Positions 46,550 to 54,711 of a stretch of DNA of 64,000 nucleotides are shown in pieces (the first letter of the stretch is position 1; every line of letters starts with the position of its first letter). This DNA is from Nocardioides sp. SYSU D00065 (GTDB lineage: Bacteria; Actinomycetota; Actinomycetes; Propionibacteriales; Nocardioidaceae): contig NZ_JAFMSX010000001.1 in the NCBI RefSeq assembly GCF_017916425.1, positions 1,178,001 through 1,242,000 of the forward strand, read 5' to 3'. Below the pieces are notes generated by a model. That model saw only the letters and a list, made by a program, of their open reading frames with translations. It was not told the DNA's origin and ran no database searches. The translations under genes and the position numbers were made by a program.

Positions 46550-46646
46550 GTTGCGATCCCCGGCTAGCCGCTCAAACTCGAGCCTCACCCCCGAAACTTC
46601 GCACCGGAACCTCGGGTTTCCCCGGCTCGCCGGGGATCGCAACCCG
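46550..46646. repeat. Palindromic repeat copy D (degenerate)
   Basis: Half of a module lies at 46550-46570 (TTGCGATCCCCGGCTAGCCG, inverted relative to the others) and a complete one at 46617-46646 (TTTCCCCGG, CTCG loop, CCGGGGATCGCAA). It follows the pmt stop codon. The 280 bp from pmt to the next small gene hold no other gene. Confidence 0.7.
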
Positions 46647-46815
46647 GGCGTCGCCGGCGCCCGCGGATACCGAGCGCTGCGGGGCAACTCGGCACGAACG
46701 TTCGAGGTTGCGTCAAGACCGCTCGAAGTTCCGCGGTCCCCCATGGCTTTCGCCGTCCCCGCCGCCCACGATGGCGGCACCCGAGTCGTTCGGGCGAGGC
46801 ACGGGAGGGCTGCAC

Positions 46816-47046
46816 ATGGACTCGACGCTGATCCACATCTGCCTGGAGACCGCGGGCGCACCGTCACCCGAGGAGCACCACGAGGTGGGCGAGCGATGGG
46901 TCTGCGCCTGCGGCGACAACTTCGTCTACCGCGAGGGGTTCAACCGGGCCGGCTACGCCAGTCTCGACTGGTGGCCGGCACCGGCCATTCCCCGGCCACG
47001 CCGCTCTCCGGTGCGCGGGCTGCTGTTCGGACCGCGCCGGGGCTGA
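46816..47046 (+). CDS. Small protein of unknown function
   Basis: A 76-residue protein beginning DSTLIHICLETAG, with GGGAGGG 6 nt before the ATG. It has three cysteines, two of them in VCACGDNF, a Trp-rich stretch (SLDWWPAP) and a basic Pro/Arg-rich end. It has no signal peptide or membrane segment and no match that I recognise. The start signal makes translation plausible; longer upstream readings lack a site. Confidence 0.5.
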   Translation: MDSTLIHICLETAGAPSPEEHHEVGERWVCACGDNFVYREGFNRAGYASLDWWPAPAIPRPRRSPVRGLLFGPRRG

Positions 47047-47077
47047 CCGGGCGGCGGCACCCCGCTCGCCGGACTCG

Positions 47078-47695
47078 TCACCAGGAACCGGGGAACCGCG
47101 ACGAGCTCGCGACCGCCAGGACCGCGACGACCACGGCGACCCCCGTCCCGACCAGCAGCGCCCGGCCCCAGTGACCGCGCCCGGGCACGACCAGCAGGAC
47201 GACCGCCGCGAGGACGACGAGTCCCGGCAGCACCCAGACGGGCAGGAGCGGCGACGCCAGCCCCGTCGCCAGCGCGAGGGCGATGCCACCGGCGGCCGCC
47301 CAGCCAAGGGGCACCGGCCGGGGTGCGCGAGGCAGCCCGACCTCCGTCACCGGCCCGGACTCCGGCAGCTGGTCGGGGGCGAGGGCCCGCAGCAGCAGCG
47401 TCACGGTGGCGGGGTCCGCGACCACGACCACGTCGCGGTAGCGGTCCTCCACCGCATGACGGCGAACGAGGTCGTCGAGGCGGTGCCCGCGGTCGACGTC
47501 GGGGAACCGCACGGGAGCGAGCAGGACGTCGGGGACGGGCGTACGACCCAGTGCCTCGACCACGCGCCGCGCCTCGCTCGTCGGCGCGGTCAGCACCCTC
47601 GCACCCGGCGACAGCCCCGTCCGCACACGCTCGACGTGGGAAGCGCTCGCCTGCGTGCTGACCACGAGGATGCGCTGGAGTTCCCTCACTCTCAC
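47078..47695 (-). CDS. Membrane protein of unknown function
   Basis: A 205-residue protein with an N-terminal soluble half (residues 1-115, including RILVVSTQASASHVERVR and VVVVADPATVTLLLRALA, which looks like an alternating beta/alpha fold) and a C-terminal membrane half with about three hydrophobic segments (AAAGGIALALATGL, VWVLPGLVVLAAVVLLVV, LLVGTGVAVVVAVLAV). The start is GTG at 47695, with another in-frame GTG two codons later. No family recognised. The N-terminal half slightly resembles stress-response UspA-like or GerMN-like folds, but I would not name it. Confidence 0.6.
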   Translation of the reverse strand: MRVRELQRILVVSTQASASHVERVRTGLSPGARVLTAPTSEARRVVEALGRTPVPDVLLAPVRFPDVDRGHRLDDLVRRHAVEDRYRDVVVVADPATVTLLLRALAPDQLPESGPVTEVGLPRAPRPVPLGWAAAGGIALALATGLASPLLPVWVLPGLVVLAAVVLLVVPGRGHWGRALLVGTGVAVVVAVLAVASSSRFPGSW

Positions 47696-47816
47696 GACCG
47701 TAGCGCCGTGACCACGTGGCCGGCGTGCGGTCAGGCGCGCCGCCGATTCAGGACCCGACGAGAGGGGTACCGCTGGCGCACGTCGCCGTAGCCGCCATGG
47801 AGGCCGCGGTGACCAG

Positions 47817-47847
47817 GCCCGGGTGCTTGAGCAAAGGGCACCCGGGC
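47817..47847 (-). terminator. Terminator hairpin
   Basis: A 10-bp perfect stem (47817-47826 with 47838-47847, GCCCGGGTGC) with an 11-nt loop, 35 bp after the stop of the 48457-47882 gene. The remaining gap 47696-47881 shows no gene. Confidence 0.65.
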
Positions 47848-47881
47848 CGTCCCATGCCATGCCCCGGCGTTCTCGGACTGG

Positions 47882-48457
47882 TCAGACGGGGCAGTTCTGG
47901 TCCAGGTACGCCGTGAAGGCGGCCTCGGCCCCCTCCAACGACAGCGAGGCGGCACCGACCGCCTCAGGGGCCAGCTCCAGACCGATGTGCTCGTAGACGT
48001 CCGACATGACCTCGAAGTAACCCGTCCTGGCCGGCAACGACATGCTCGCCGGGACGCCCACGGCGACCAGGTCATTCGCGAGCCGCTCGAGCCGGTCGGT
48101 GCGCGTCTCGCGCGTGCCGGGGGCCTGTCCCTCGCTCTTCACCATCGCGACGAACGCGTCGCAGAACGCCTTCTCCGTCGCCCGTCGAGGTGGCTCCGTC
48201 GCCTCCAGCTGTGCCGGCGCGCGGCGAGACGCCTGGGCGTCCGAGGAGGCCGAGTCCTGCGCCGGTGGTGATGGACTCCGTTCGCCACCCGGCCTGAAGA
48301 CGAAGAGGACGCACACGGTCACGACGACGAGCGCGGCACCCAGGACGTACGACTGCGGGGCGCGGCGACGACTCGACGAGGGCGCGGGTGCTCCGGTCGC
48401 GTGCGCCCTTCTGGCTGGGTTGCCGGAGACGCCGTGTCGCTCCTTGCGCTTCGCCAT
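47882..48457 (-). CDS. Single-pass membrane or anchored protein of unknown function
   Basis: A 191-residue protein with a basic cytoplasmic start (MAKRKERHG), one hydrophobic segment (about residues 37-54, SYVLGAALVVVTVCVLFVF) and an extracytoplasmic part with a Ser/Ala/Pro-rich linker and a helical C-terminal domain (ATEKAFCDAFVAMVKSEG through LDQNCPV). Two cysteines (FCDAF and QNCPV) could form a disulfide across that domain. No family recognised. It precedes the tRNA-Ala gene on the same strand. Confidence 0.6.
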   Translation of the reverse strand: MAKRKERHGVSGNPARRAHATGAPAPSSSRRRAPQSYVLGAALVVVTVCVLFVFRPGGERSPSPPAQDSASSDAQASRRAPAQLEATEPPRRATEKAFCDAFVAMVKSEGQAPGTRETRTDRLERLANDLVAVGVPASMSLPARTGYFEVMSDVYEHIGLELAPEAVGAASLSLEGAEAAFTAYLDQNCPV

Positions 48458-48562
48458 GCGGGCATCCCATCACGCGAACGCACGATCCCGCCGCCGATCT
48501 CGATCCGAGCCTGCCCGGAACCCGCCGTGTCGGTCCCGCGCCCGTTGCGGCGGTGCATGCAA

Positions 48563-48592
48563 GGACCCGCAGACCAGGCGGCCTGCGGGTCC
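48563..48592 (-). terminator. Terminator of tRNA-Ala
   Basis: A 10-bp perfect stem (48563-48572 with 48583-48592, GGACCCGCAG) on the minus strand after the tRNA, followed by TTGCAT. Confidence 0.75.
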
Positions 48593-48600
48593 TGTCGTGC

Positions 48601-48676
<76 letters not shown>

Positions 48677-48734
48677 ATGCGCCTCACGGCGCGTCGCCAA
48701 GATACACGAGCCGCGCGCGGCCCCACGAATCGGC

Positions 48735-49694
48735 TCAGGCGCCGCTCGCGCGACGCGTCTCCTCGCTCTCGCGTGCCGCCCTCGCGGACTGCTCGGCGGA
48801 GCGGGCGAGAGCGGAGTCCTCGTCGCTGCGGCCGCTCGACCACACCCCCGTGGAGTCGAGGTCGATCGTGGAGACCGTACGCCGCTGGGCGGCGGGCTTG
48901 CCGACGTACGTCGGCAGCGTGGTGGGCACCATGTCCCAGCCGCCGGCGACCGGGGTCGCGCTGCTCGGCACGCGGGCCGGTACGTCGTCGGCACCCACGT
49001 GCTCCTCGGGCTCGTCGGGCACCGCGGGCGCCTCGGGAGCAGCCGGCAGCTCGCCGGTCAGCTCCACGTCGTCGCCCTCGTCCTCGACCGGCGGCAGGCC
49101 GACCTCGATCGCGGCACGGGACGTGCGTCGGCGACGCTCTGCGCGGACCGAGACGCGGCAGGCGACCAGCCAGGCGACGAGGAGGCCGGCGGGCGCGGCC
49201 GTCCAGGGCCACGCGACGACCGACGCAACGGCCAGCCCGAGCACGACCACGTTGCCGAGCAGGACGAGAGCGAGCACGTTGCGGCGGCGGGCCGCGGCTC
49301 GGCGGGCCGCAGCGCGCTGGGCGCCGGCGGGCGACGTCGCCGTACGGCTCGCGGTGACGGACGTAGTCACGTCGCGGGTCACGGTCGTGGTGACCGACGC
49401 CGCGGCGACGGACACGACGGTGTCGGGCGCGGCGGCAGGCTCCGGGCGGGACTCGGCGCTCGGATGGGCCTTGGTCTCGACCGGCGGGCGCAGGGACGTG
49501 CGAACGGGAGCGACGACGAGGCGCGCGTTGCGGCGGTCGACCGGCTCGCGGCGGGCCAGGACGCGCATGGTGTGGGAGAACTTCTCGACCGAGCGGCTGC
49601 GGACGACCTCGTCGTGGTGCTTGAGGGCCTTGGGGATCAGGTAGACGGCCCACGCCACGGCAAGGGCGACGAAGATGAGAGCGCTCAGGTCCAC
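48735..49694 (-). CDS. glpR: GlpR/SepX-like membrane receptor of gephyrin-like Glp
   Basis: A 319-residue membrane protein: one hydrophobic segment at about residues 4-20 (LSALIFVALAVAWAVYLIPKALKHHDE), a linker of about 120 residues, two close hydrophobic segments at about 139-180, then a cytoplasmic tail ending in basic and acidic low complexity. This topology and the start LYLIPKALKHHDE-like signature match GlpR of corynebacteria and SepX of Streptomyces, which bind the MoeA-like Glp and help place the division and polar growth machinery. It lies in the glpR-rimJ-mog-moaC-moeA-UGPase order, which supports the assignment. A leaderless -10 (TACGCT) precedes the GTG. Confidence 0.8.
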   Translation of the reverse strand: MDLSALIFVALAVAWAVYLIPKALKHHDEVVRSRSVEKFSHTMRVLARREPVDRRNARLVVAPVRTSLRPPVETKAHPSAESRPEPAAAPDTVVSVAAASVTTTVTRDVTTSVTASRTATSPAGAQRAAARRAAARRRNVLALVLLGNVVVLGLAVASVVAWPWTAAPAGLLVAWLVACRVSVRAERRRRTSRAAIEVGLPPVEDEGDDVELTGELPAAPEAPAVPDEPEEHVGADDVPARVPSSATPVAGGWDMVPTTLPTYVGKPAAQRRTVSTIDLDSTGVWSSGRSDEDSALARSAEQSARAARESEETRRASGA

Positions 49695-49700
49695 GTTCGA

Positions 49701-49706
49701 AGCGTA
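49701..49706 (-). promoter_or_regulatory. -10 box of glpR, leaderless type
   Basis: TACGCT on the minus strand, 6 nt before the GTG at 49694. Confidence 0.5.
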
Positions 49707-49754
49707 GGAGCGGGGAGCGGGGGCGGGGCGGATGTCAGGTGGTGTGTCGCAGGA

Positions 49755-50318
49755 CTACTGGTGTGACTGGTGTGTCGAGAGCCGCGCGGTGATGCCGCCG
49801 GCTGCCTCCTCGACGGTCACCGCGAAGATCCGGTGGTCGCGCCAGGCGCCGTCGATGTGCAGGAAGTGCGGGGCGTAGCCGACCTGGTGCAGGCCGAGCT
49901 TCTCGACCACGCGCAGCGAGTTGGTGTTCTCCGGGCGTACGCAGATCTCCACCCGGTGCAGGCCCACCGGCCCCAGGCAGTGGTCGATGACCATGGCCAC
50001 CGCGCGCGGCGCCACGCCGCGGCCGGCCACCTCGGCGGCCACCCAGTAGCCGATCGAGGCCCACTGCGCGGAGCCGCGGGCCACGTTGCTGACGGTGACC
50101 TGGCCGGCGAACTTGCCGTCGACCTCGATCACGAACGGCAGGCACTGCCCCTGCTTGGCCTGGTGCAGCAGCGAGCGCGTCACGACCCGGTACGACGAGG
50201 GGCGCGGGGCGGCGCCGGGAGGGATCGTCGCGTCCCACGGACGCAGCCAGTCGTGGTTGCGGGCCCGGACCGCGCGCCACTCCTCGGCGTCCGACCTGCG
50301 CAGCGACCGCACCACCAC
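49755..50318 (-). CDS. RimJ-like GNAT acetyltransferase
   Basis: A protein of about 187 residues of the GNAT family, similar to RimJ/Rv0995, which acetylates ribosomal or other protein N-termini. Acetyl-CoA-binding motif A is ASIGYWVAAEVAGRGVAPRAVAMVIDHCL, and the ending HRVEICVRPENTNSLRVVEKLG is typical. The start is uncertain: the GTG at 50318 has GGAG 9 nt upstream, but sequence before it (GWPARLESQG) also looks like family N-terminus, which would need a CTG at 50360 overlapping the Mog stop. It follows Mog and precedes glpR in the Glp locus. Confidence 0.85.
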   Translation of the reverse strand: MVVRSLRRSDAEEWRAVRARNHDWLRPWDATIPPGAAPRPSSYRVVTRSLLHQAKQGQCLPFVIEVDGKFAGQVTVSNVARGSAQWASIGYWVAAEVAGRGVAPRAVAMVIDHCLGPVGLHRVEICVRPENTNSLRVVEKLGLHQVGYAPHFLHIDGAWRDHRIFAVTVEEAAGGITARLSTHQSHQ

Positions 50319-50356
50319 CCCCTGCGACTCCAGCCGCGCGGGCCAGCCGGGCGCGC

Positions 50357-50833
50357 TCAGTGGTCGCTCCCCACGACCTGCTCCACCGCGTGGCGCAGCA
50401 CCGGCGCCAGGACGCCCAGCCCGTCCTTCACCCCGCCGCGCGAGCCGGGGAGATTGACGACCAGGCACTCGCCGGCGATCCCGGCCAGCCCGCGCGAGAG
50501 CATCGCCGTCGGCACACCCTGCGCGACGCCGGCGGCGCGCACGGCCTCGGCGATGCCGGGCACCTCACGATCGAGGAGCGGCGCGGTCGCCTCCGGCGTG
50601 CGGTCGGTGGGGGTCAGTCCCGTGCCCCCGGTCGTGAGCACGACGCGGGCGCCGGCCTCGATGGCGGCGGCGATCGCCTCGCGCACGGCATCGCCGTCCG
50701 GCACGACCACCGCGTCGCCGCAGTCGAACCCCTGCTCGCGCAGCCACCGCGCGATCAGCGGGCCCGTCTCGTCGGCGTACACCCCCGCGGCGGCGCGGTT
50801 GGAGGCGACCACGACGGCGGCGCGCAGGCTCAT
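50357..50833 (-). CDS. mog: Molybdenum cofactor biosynthesis Mog/MoaB protein
   Basis: A 158-residue MoCF-fold protein that adenylates molybdopterin. The hallmark LTTGGTGLTPTDRTPEAT is near residue 68 and NLPGSRGGVKDGLG near residue 130. The ATG at 50833 lies within the moaC-mog junction; a GTG three codons upstream is an alternative start. It sits between moaC and rimJ. Together with MoaC and MoeA it could serve molybdenum cofactor, but the local MoeA may be the cell-division paralogue. Confidence 0.92.
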   Translation of the reverse strand: MSLRAAVVVASNRAAAGVYADETGPLIARWLREQGFDCGDAVVVPDGDAVREAIAAAIEAGARVVLTTGGTGLTPTDRTPEATAPLLDREVPGIAEAVRAAGVAQGVPTAMLSRGLAGIAGECLVVNLPGSRGGVKDGLGVLAPVLRHAVEQVVGSDH

Positions 50834-50846
50834 CGGCTCCACTGCC

Positions 50847-51329
50847 TCATCGGCTCCACGAGCCGGACCGGCCCCCGGTCTTGGTCTCGACCCGGACGTC
50901 GGTGATGACGGCGCCCTTGTCGACGGCCTTGACCATGTCGACGACGGTGAGCGCGGCGACCGAGACGGCGGTCAGCGCCTCCATCTCGACGCCCGTGCGG
51001 TCCGTGGTGCGCACGGTCGCGGTGATGTCCACCGACTCGTCGGTGACGACCAGGTCGACGCTGACGCCGGAGATCGACAGCGGATGGCACAGCGGGACGA
51101 GCATCGGGGTCTGCTTGGCCCCCATGATCCCCGCGACGCGGGCCACGGCGAGCGCGTCGCCCTTCGGCACGCCCTCGCCGCGGAGCAGGTCGACCACGGT
51201 GCGGCTCACGAGGACGCGGCCGGACGCGGACGCCGTACGCGTCGTGACGGGCTTGTCGCCCACGTCGACCATCCGGGCGGCGCCGGACTCGTCGACGTGC
51301 GTGAGGCGCTCCTGCTCGGGCGGTGCCAT
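50847..51329 (-). CDS. moaC: Cyclic pyranopterin monophosphate synthase MoaC
   Basis: A 160-residue enzyme of molybdenum cofactor synthesis. AARMVDVGDKPVTTRTASASGRV at the start, MGAKQTPMLVPLCHPLSISGV (the conserved KQTPxLIPLCHP motif) and GVEMEALTAVSVAALTVVDMVKAVDK are all diagnostic. Its ATG overlaps the MoeA stop as TGATG, so the two are coupled. Confidence 0.96.
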   Translation of the reverse strand: MAPPEQERLTHVDESGAARMVDVGDKPVTTRTASASGRVLVSRTVVDLLRGEGVPKGDALAVARVAGIMGAKQTPMLVPLCHPLSISGVSVDLVVTDESVDITATVRTTDRTGVEMEALTAVSVAALTVVDMVKAVDKGAVITDVRVETKTGGRSGSWSR

Positions 51330-52570
51330 CAGAACTCCTCGTCGAGCTTGCGGATCGCGACCATCTCGCCGGCCTGGACGGCGGTGACGTCGGCCGGCAC
51401 CTCGATCAGGCAGTTGGCCGTGGCGAGGTCGCCGATCAGGTGCGAGCCGGGACCGCCGACCGGCGAGACGAACGTGCCCCCGCGGTCGGTCTCGTGCAGG
51501 CCGCGGACGAGCTGCACCTTGCCGGCCGGCGAGGACAGGCCGTGGGTGAGCCGGGCGCGGGCCGTGGGACGGACGTAGGGAGCCTTGCCCATCATCCGGC
51601 GGATGGCCGGCAGGACGAACATCTCGAAGGAGACGTAGGAGGAGACCGGGTTGCCCGGCAGGGTGAAGACCGGCGTGGCGTCCTCGCCGATCGTGCCGAA
51701 GCCCTGCGGCTTGCCGGGCTGCATGCCGACGCCGCCGAACCACATCGTGCCGTGGCTCGACAGCGACTCCTTCACCACGTCGAAGTCCCCCTCGCTCACT
51801 CCCCCGCTGGTCACGACGAGGTCGGCGCGCACCAGCTGGTCGCTCAGCGCTTCGGTGAAGGCGTGCGCCTCGTCGGGGACGATGCCGACCCGGTAGGCGA
51901 TCGCGCCCGCGGCCCGGGCGGCGGCGGCGAGGAGGTAGGAGTTGCCGTCGTAGATCGAGTCGCGGCCCAGCGGGGTGCCCGGGTCGCGGAGCTCGGAGCC
52001 GGTCGAGATCACCACGACCCGGGGTCGCGGGCGGGTGCGGACCGTCGCGCGTCCCACGGCGGCCAGCATGCCCAGGTGGCGCGGGCCGAGGACCGTGCCC
52101 TCCTCGAGCAGCATGTCGCCCTCGGTGATGTCGTCGCCGGTCGGCCGGATGTGCTGGCCGGGCCGCGCGGCACGGCTGATGCGCACGGTCGCGACCCCGC
52201 GGTCGGTCCACTCGTAGGGGACGACGGTGGTCGCGCCGGCAGGCACCGGCGCGCCGGTCATGATCTTGACCGCGGTGCCCGGCGACAGCGCCAGGATCGA
52301 GGACTGCCCGGCACCGATCTCGCCCACCACCGGCAGCGTCACCGGCTCCGCCTCGCTCGCAGTGGCGACGTCGTCGGCCAGCACGGCGTAGCCGTCCATC
52401 GCTGAGTTGTCGAAGCTCGGCAACGAGATGGGCGCGACGACGTCCTCGGCCAGGGCCAGGCCCAGCGCCTCCATCAGGGGCTGCGGGAAGGCCGGCAGCG
52501 GGGAGATGGTGGCGAGGATGCGCTCGACGTGCTCGCCGACCGGCAGCAGATCCGGCAGCGGCTCAGCCAT
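51329..52570 (-). CDS. glp: MoeA/gephyrin-like protein, probably Glp
   Basis: A 413-residue MoeA-type protein with the usual four domains: the start LPVGEHVERILATISPLP, PSFDNSAMDGYAV near residue 60, KIMTGAPVPAGA near residue 105, VVISTGSEL and VTSGGVSEGDFDVV in the central MoCF domain, TLPGNPVSSYVSFEMFV, and the C-terminal beta domain. In this position beside glpR, rimJ and UGPase, corynebacterial and mycobacterial homologues act as Glp, a gephyrin-like partner of FtsZ and GlpR. MoeA enzyme activity is not excluded. The ATG at 52570 overlaps the UGPase stop by 8 bp. Confidence 0.82.
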   Translation of the reverse strand: MAEPLPDLLPVGEHVERILATISPLPAFPQPLMEALGLALAEDVVAPISLPSFDNSAMDGYAVLADDVATASEAEPVTLPVVGEIGAGQSSILALSPGTAVKIMTGAPVPAGATTVVPYEWTDRGVATVRISRAARPGQHIRPTGDDITEGDMLLEEGTVLGPRHLGMLAAVGRATVRTRPRPRVVVISTGSELRDPGTPLGRDSIYDGNSYLLAAAARAAGAIAYRVGIVPDEAHAFTEALSDQLVRADLVVTSGGVSEGDFDVVKESLSSHGTMWFGGVGMQPGKPQGFGTIGEDATPVFTLPGNPVSSYVSFEMFVLPAIRRMMGKAPYVRPTARARLTHGLSSPAGKVQLVRGLHETDRGGTFVSPVGGPGSHLIGDLATANCLIEVPADVTAVQAGEMVAIRKLDEEF

Positions 52571-53987
52571 CGTGGCCCTGGCGCTCCTGGTCATCGAGCA
52601 CGGCGCCGCCCTCGACGCGCTTGGCCGCCTTGGCGGCGAGAGCGACCTCCCCGCGGACCTTCACCCCGGGGCCGAAGGTCCAGTCGCCCTGCACGGTGAA
52701 CGAGTCGGCCTCGCGCAGCGACGGCGCGCCCTCGGGGAAGCGCTTGTCGAAGTCGCCGACCAGCTTGTAGAACTCGGCGTCGAGCGAGACGTACGGCACC
52801 TGCTCTCCGGCCTGGTCGAGCACGAAGTCCCGGCGCAGGTCGTAGACGTCGGAGCGGAGCACGAGCAGGTCGTCGGTGGTCTTGACCGGCACGAACCGGT
52901 CGCGGCCGACCTCGATGGTGCGCGCTCCCTCGAACACCTCGATCGCCGCACCCATGGCGGTCTCGATCTGGATCACCTCCGGGGTGGAGGGGTCGCTGGG
53001 GTCGAGGTGCTTCACGTTGCGGATCAGCGGCAGCCCGAGGATGCCGCTGCGCGCGTCGAGCGCCTCGACCATCGCCTGCACGTCGAACCACAGGTTGTTG
53101 GTGGAGGTGAACTGGTGCCGGTCGAGGTCGGCGAGCGCCTCCTTGTCGGCCTCGAGGGTCTGGGCCGACTCGCGCAGCACGATCCGGCCGTCCTCCTTGC
53201 GCCGAGCGAAGTGGCCGCCCTTGCGGTCCGACGGCGTACGCCGCACCGCCTCGATCGCGAACGGCGCCCCGCTCGTCGCGAACCAGCCCGCGACCCGCGC
53301 GTCGGGCACCGCGCCCAGGTTGTCGGAGTTGGAGACGAAGACGTAGCGGTAGCCGGCGTCGAGGAGCCGCTGCAGCAGGCCGGTGCCGCGCAGGGCGGTG
53401 TAGATGTCGCCGTGGCCGGGCGGGCACCACTCGAGATCGGGAGCCTTCGGGTAGGAGGCCGGCATCAGGTCGGCGGCGAGGAGCTTGGGCTCCTTGTTCT
53501 GGAGGAACTCCAGGGGCAGGCCCTCGACGGGGAGCTCGTCGTAGCGGGCGAGGGCCGCCATGGTGTCGGCGGAGGTCCGGAAGGAGTTCATGAACATCAG
53601 CGGCAGCGTCGCGTCGTACTGCTTGCGCAGGTGCAGCACCTGCCGGGCGATGATGTCGAGGAAGCTCAGCCCGCGGCGCACGCACAGCAGCGACTTGGCG
53701 CGCTCCATGCCCATCGAGGTGCCGAGGCCGCCGTTCAGCTTGATCACGGCCGTCTCCCGGATCGCCGCGGCAGCGGTCTCGTCGGGGACCTCCACGTCGG
53801 CGAGCGCCTCCATGTCGAGCGGCTCGATGGTGTCCTCGGCGATCATGCCGGTCTCGCCGTGCTCGAGGAGCCGGTAGTAGTGCGCGAACGTGTCGATCGC
53901 GACCTCGTCCACCCCGGCCTGCCGCATCTTCTCGCGCGCCAGCTCGAGACCCTTGGCGTTGCCCTTGGCGGTGCCCTTGCTTGCCAT
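52563..53987 (-). CDS. UTP-glucose-1-phosphate uridylyltransferase, UDPGP (eukaryote-like) type
   Basis: A 474-residue UDP-glucose pyrophosphorylase. The nucleotide-binding KLNGGLGTSMGM (K83-L-N-G-G-L-G-T) and ELPVEGLPLEFLQNKEPKLLA, WCPPGHGDIYTAL and FVSNSDNLGA are marks of the UDPGP/PF01704 family, the type used by eukaryotes, rather than the GalU-type found in most bacteria. It makes UDP-glucose for cell-wall and storage glycans. It holds the position of galU in mycobacteria. The ATG is chosen with a leaderless -10 6 nt upstream; the divergent 5-FTHF cyclo-ligase starts 22 bp away. Confidence 0.93.
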   Translation of the reverse strand: MASKGTAKGNAKGLELAREKMRQAGVDEVAIDTFAHYYRLLEHGETGMIAEDTIEPLDMEALADVEVPDETAAAAIRETAVIKLNGGLGTSMGMERAKSLLCVRRGLSFLDIIARQVLHLRKQYDATLPLMFMNSFRTSADTMAALARYDELPVEGLPLEFLQNKEPKLLAADLMPASYPKAPDLEWCPPGHGDIYTALRGTGLLQRLLDAGYRYVFVSNSDNLGAVPDARVAGWFATSGAPFAIEAVRRTPSDRKGGHFARRKEDGRIVLRESAQTLEADKEALADLDRHQFTSTNNLWFDVQAMVEALDARSGILGLPLIRNVKHLDPSDPSTPEVIQIETAMGAAIEVFEGARTIEVGRDRFVPVKTTDDLLVLRSDVYDLRRDFVLDQAGEQVPYVSLDAEFYKLVGDFDKRFPEGAPSLREADSFTVQGDWTFGPGVKVRGEVALAAKAAKRVEGGAVLDDQERQGHDG

Positions 53988-53993
53988 GGTTCG

Positions 53994-54003
53994 ATCGTAG
54001 GCT
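53994..54003. promoter_or_regulatory. Overlapping divergent -10 boxes of UGPase and 5-FTHF cyclo-ligase
   Basis: Minus-strand TACGAT (53994-53999) ends 6 nt before the UGPase ATG; plus-strand TAGGCT (53998-54003) ends 6 nt before the cyclo-ligase GTG at 54010. They share the two bases 53998-53999. The full intergenic gap is 22 bp and both mRNAs would be leaderless. Confidence 0.6.
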
Positions 54004-54009
54004 GCCCAC

Positions 54010-54606
54010 GTGGACGCGTCATGGGGCGGGGACAGGTCGACGGCCAAGACGGCCCTGCGCGACCAGGTGCTGGCCGCCCGCAGGCGGCGACCGCTGGAGG
54101 CCGCGGCGTCCTTCGCCGAGGCGGTCACCGACGTCGCGCTCGGCTGGGCGCCGGTCCGCGACGCGGCCACCGTCGCCGCCTACGTCTCGGTGGGCAGCGA
54201 GCCCGGCACCGGCCTGCTCCTCGACGCGCTCGTGGCCCACAGCAAGCGGGTCATCGTGCCGGTGCTGCGCCCCGACGACGACCTCGACTGGGCGGCGTAC
54301 GCGGGCCCGGCGAGCCTGGCTCCCGCCGCGCGCGGGTTGCTCGAGCCGGTCGGCGAGCGGCTCGGCGTGGAGGCGGTCCGGACTGCCGACGTGGTCCTGG
54401 TCCCGGGCCTCGCCGCCTCCCCCGTCGGCGAGCGCCTCGGCCGCGGCGGGGGGTCGTACGACCGCGCGCTGGCGCGGGTGCCGGCCGGGACGCCGGTGGC
54501 GGTGCTGCTCTACGACGACGAGGTCGGCCTGGCCGTGCCGACCGAGCCGCACGACGTACGGGTCGGCTTCGCCCTGACCGGGGGTGGGGTTGCGCGGTTT
54601 TTGTGA
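54010..54606 (+). CDS. 5-formyltetrahydrofolate cyclo-ligase
   Basis: A 198-residue enzyme of the 5-FTHF cyclo-ligase (MthfS) family, which converts 5-formyl-THF to 5,10-methenyl-THF using ATP. AKTALRDQVLAARR at the start, AYVSVGSEPGT near residue 57, and LGRGGGSYDRALAR near residue 142 (the ATP-binding GRGGGYYDR motif) are present. Length is normal. It is divergent from UGPase, an arrangement shared with mycobacteria (Rv0992c/galU). Confidence 0.93.
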   Translation: MDASWGGDRSTAKTALRDQVLAARRRRPLEAAASFAEAVTDVALGWAPVRDAATVAAYVSVGSEPGTGLLLDALVAHSKRVIVPVLRPDDDLDWAAYAGPASLAPAARGLLEPVGERLGVEAVRTADVVLVPGLAASPVGERLGRGGGSYDRALARVPAGTPVAVLLYDDEVGLAVPTEPHDVRVGFALTGGGVARFL

Positions 54607-54693
54607 TCCCCGGCTGGCAGGCTCTTCCTGAGGTTGTCAGGGGTTGCAAGCGCCGACAACCTGAGGGATCCCCGGCCGGCCGGGGATTCCTCA
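54605..54693. repeat. Palindromic repeat copy E
   Basis: A half-copy GATCCCCGGCTGG (54605-54617) is followed by AGGTTGTC/GACAACCT arms and a hairpin at 54662-54693 (TGAGGGATCCCCGG-type arm around CCGG). It lies between the convergent cyclo-ligase and penicillin-acylase-family genes and fits a bidirectional terminator. Confidence 0.75.
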
Positions 54694-54711
54694 CGGGCCG
54701 TCAGCAGCGCC

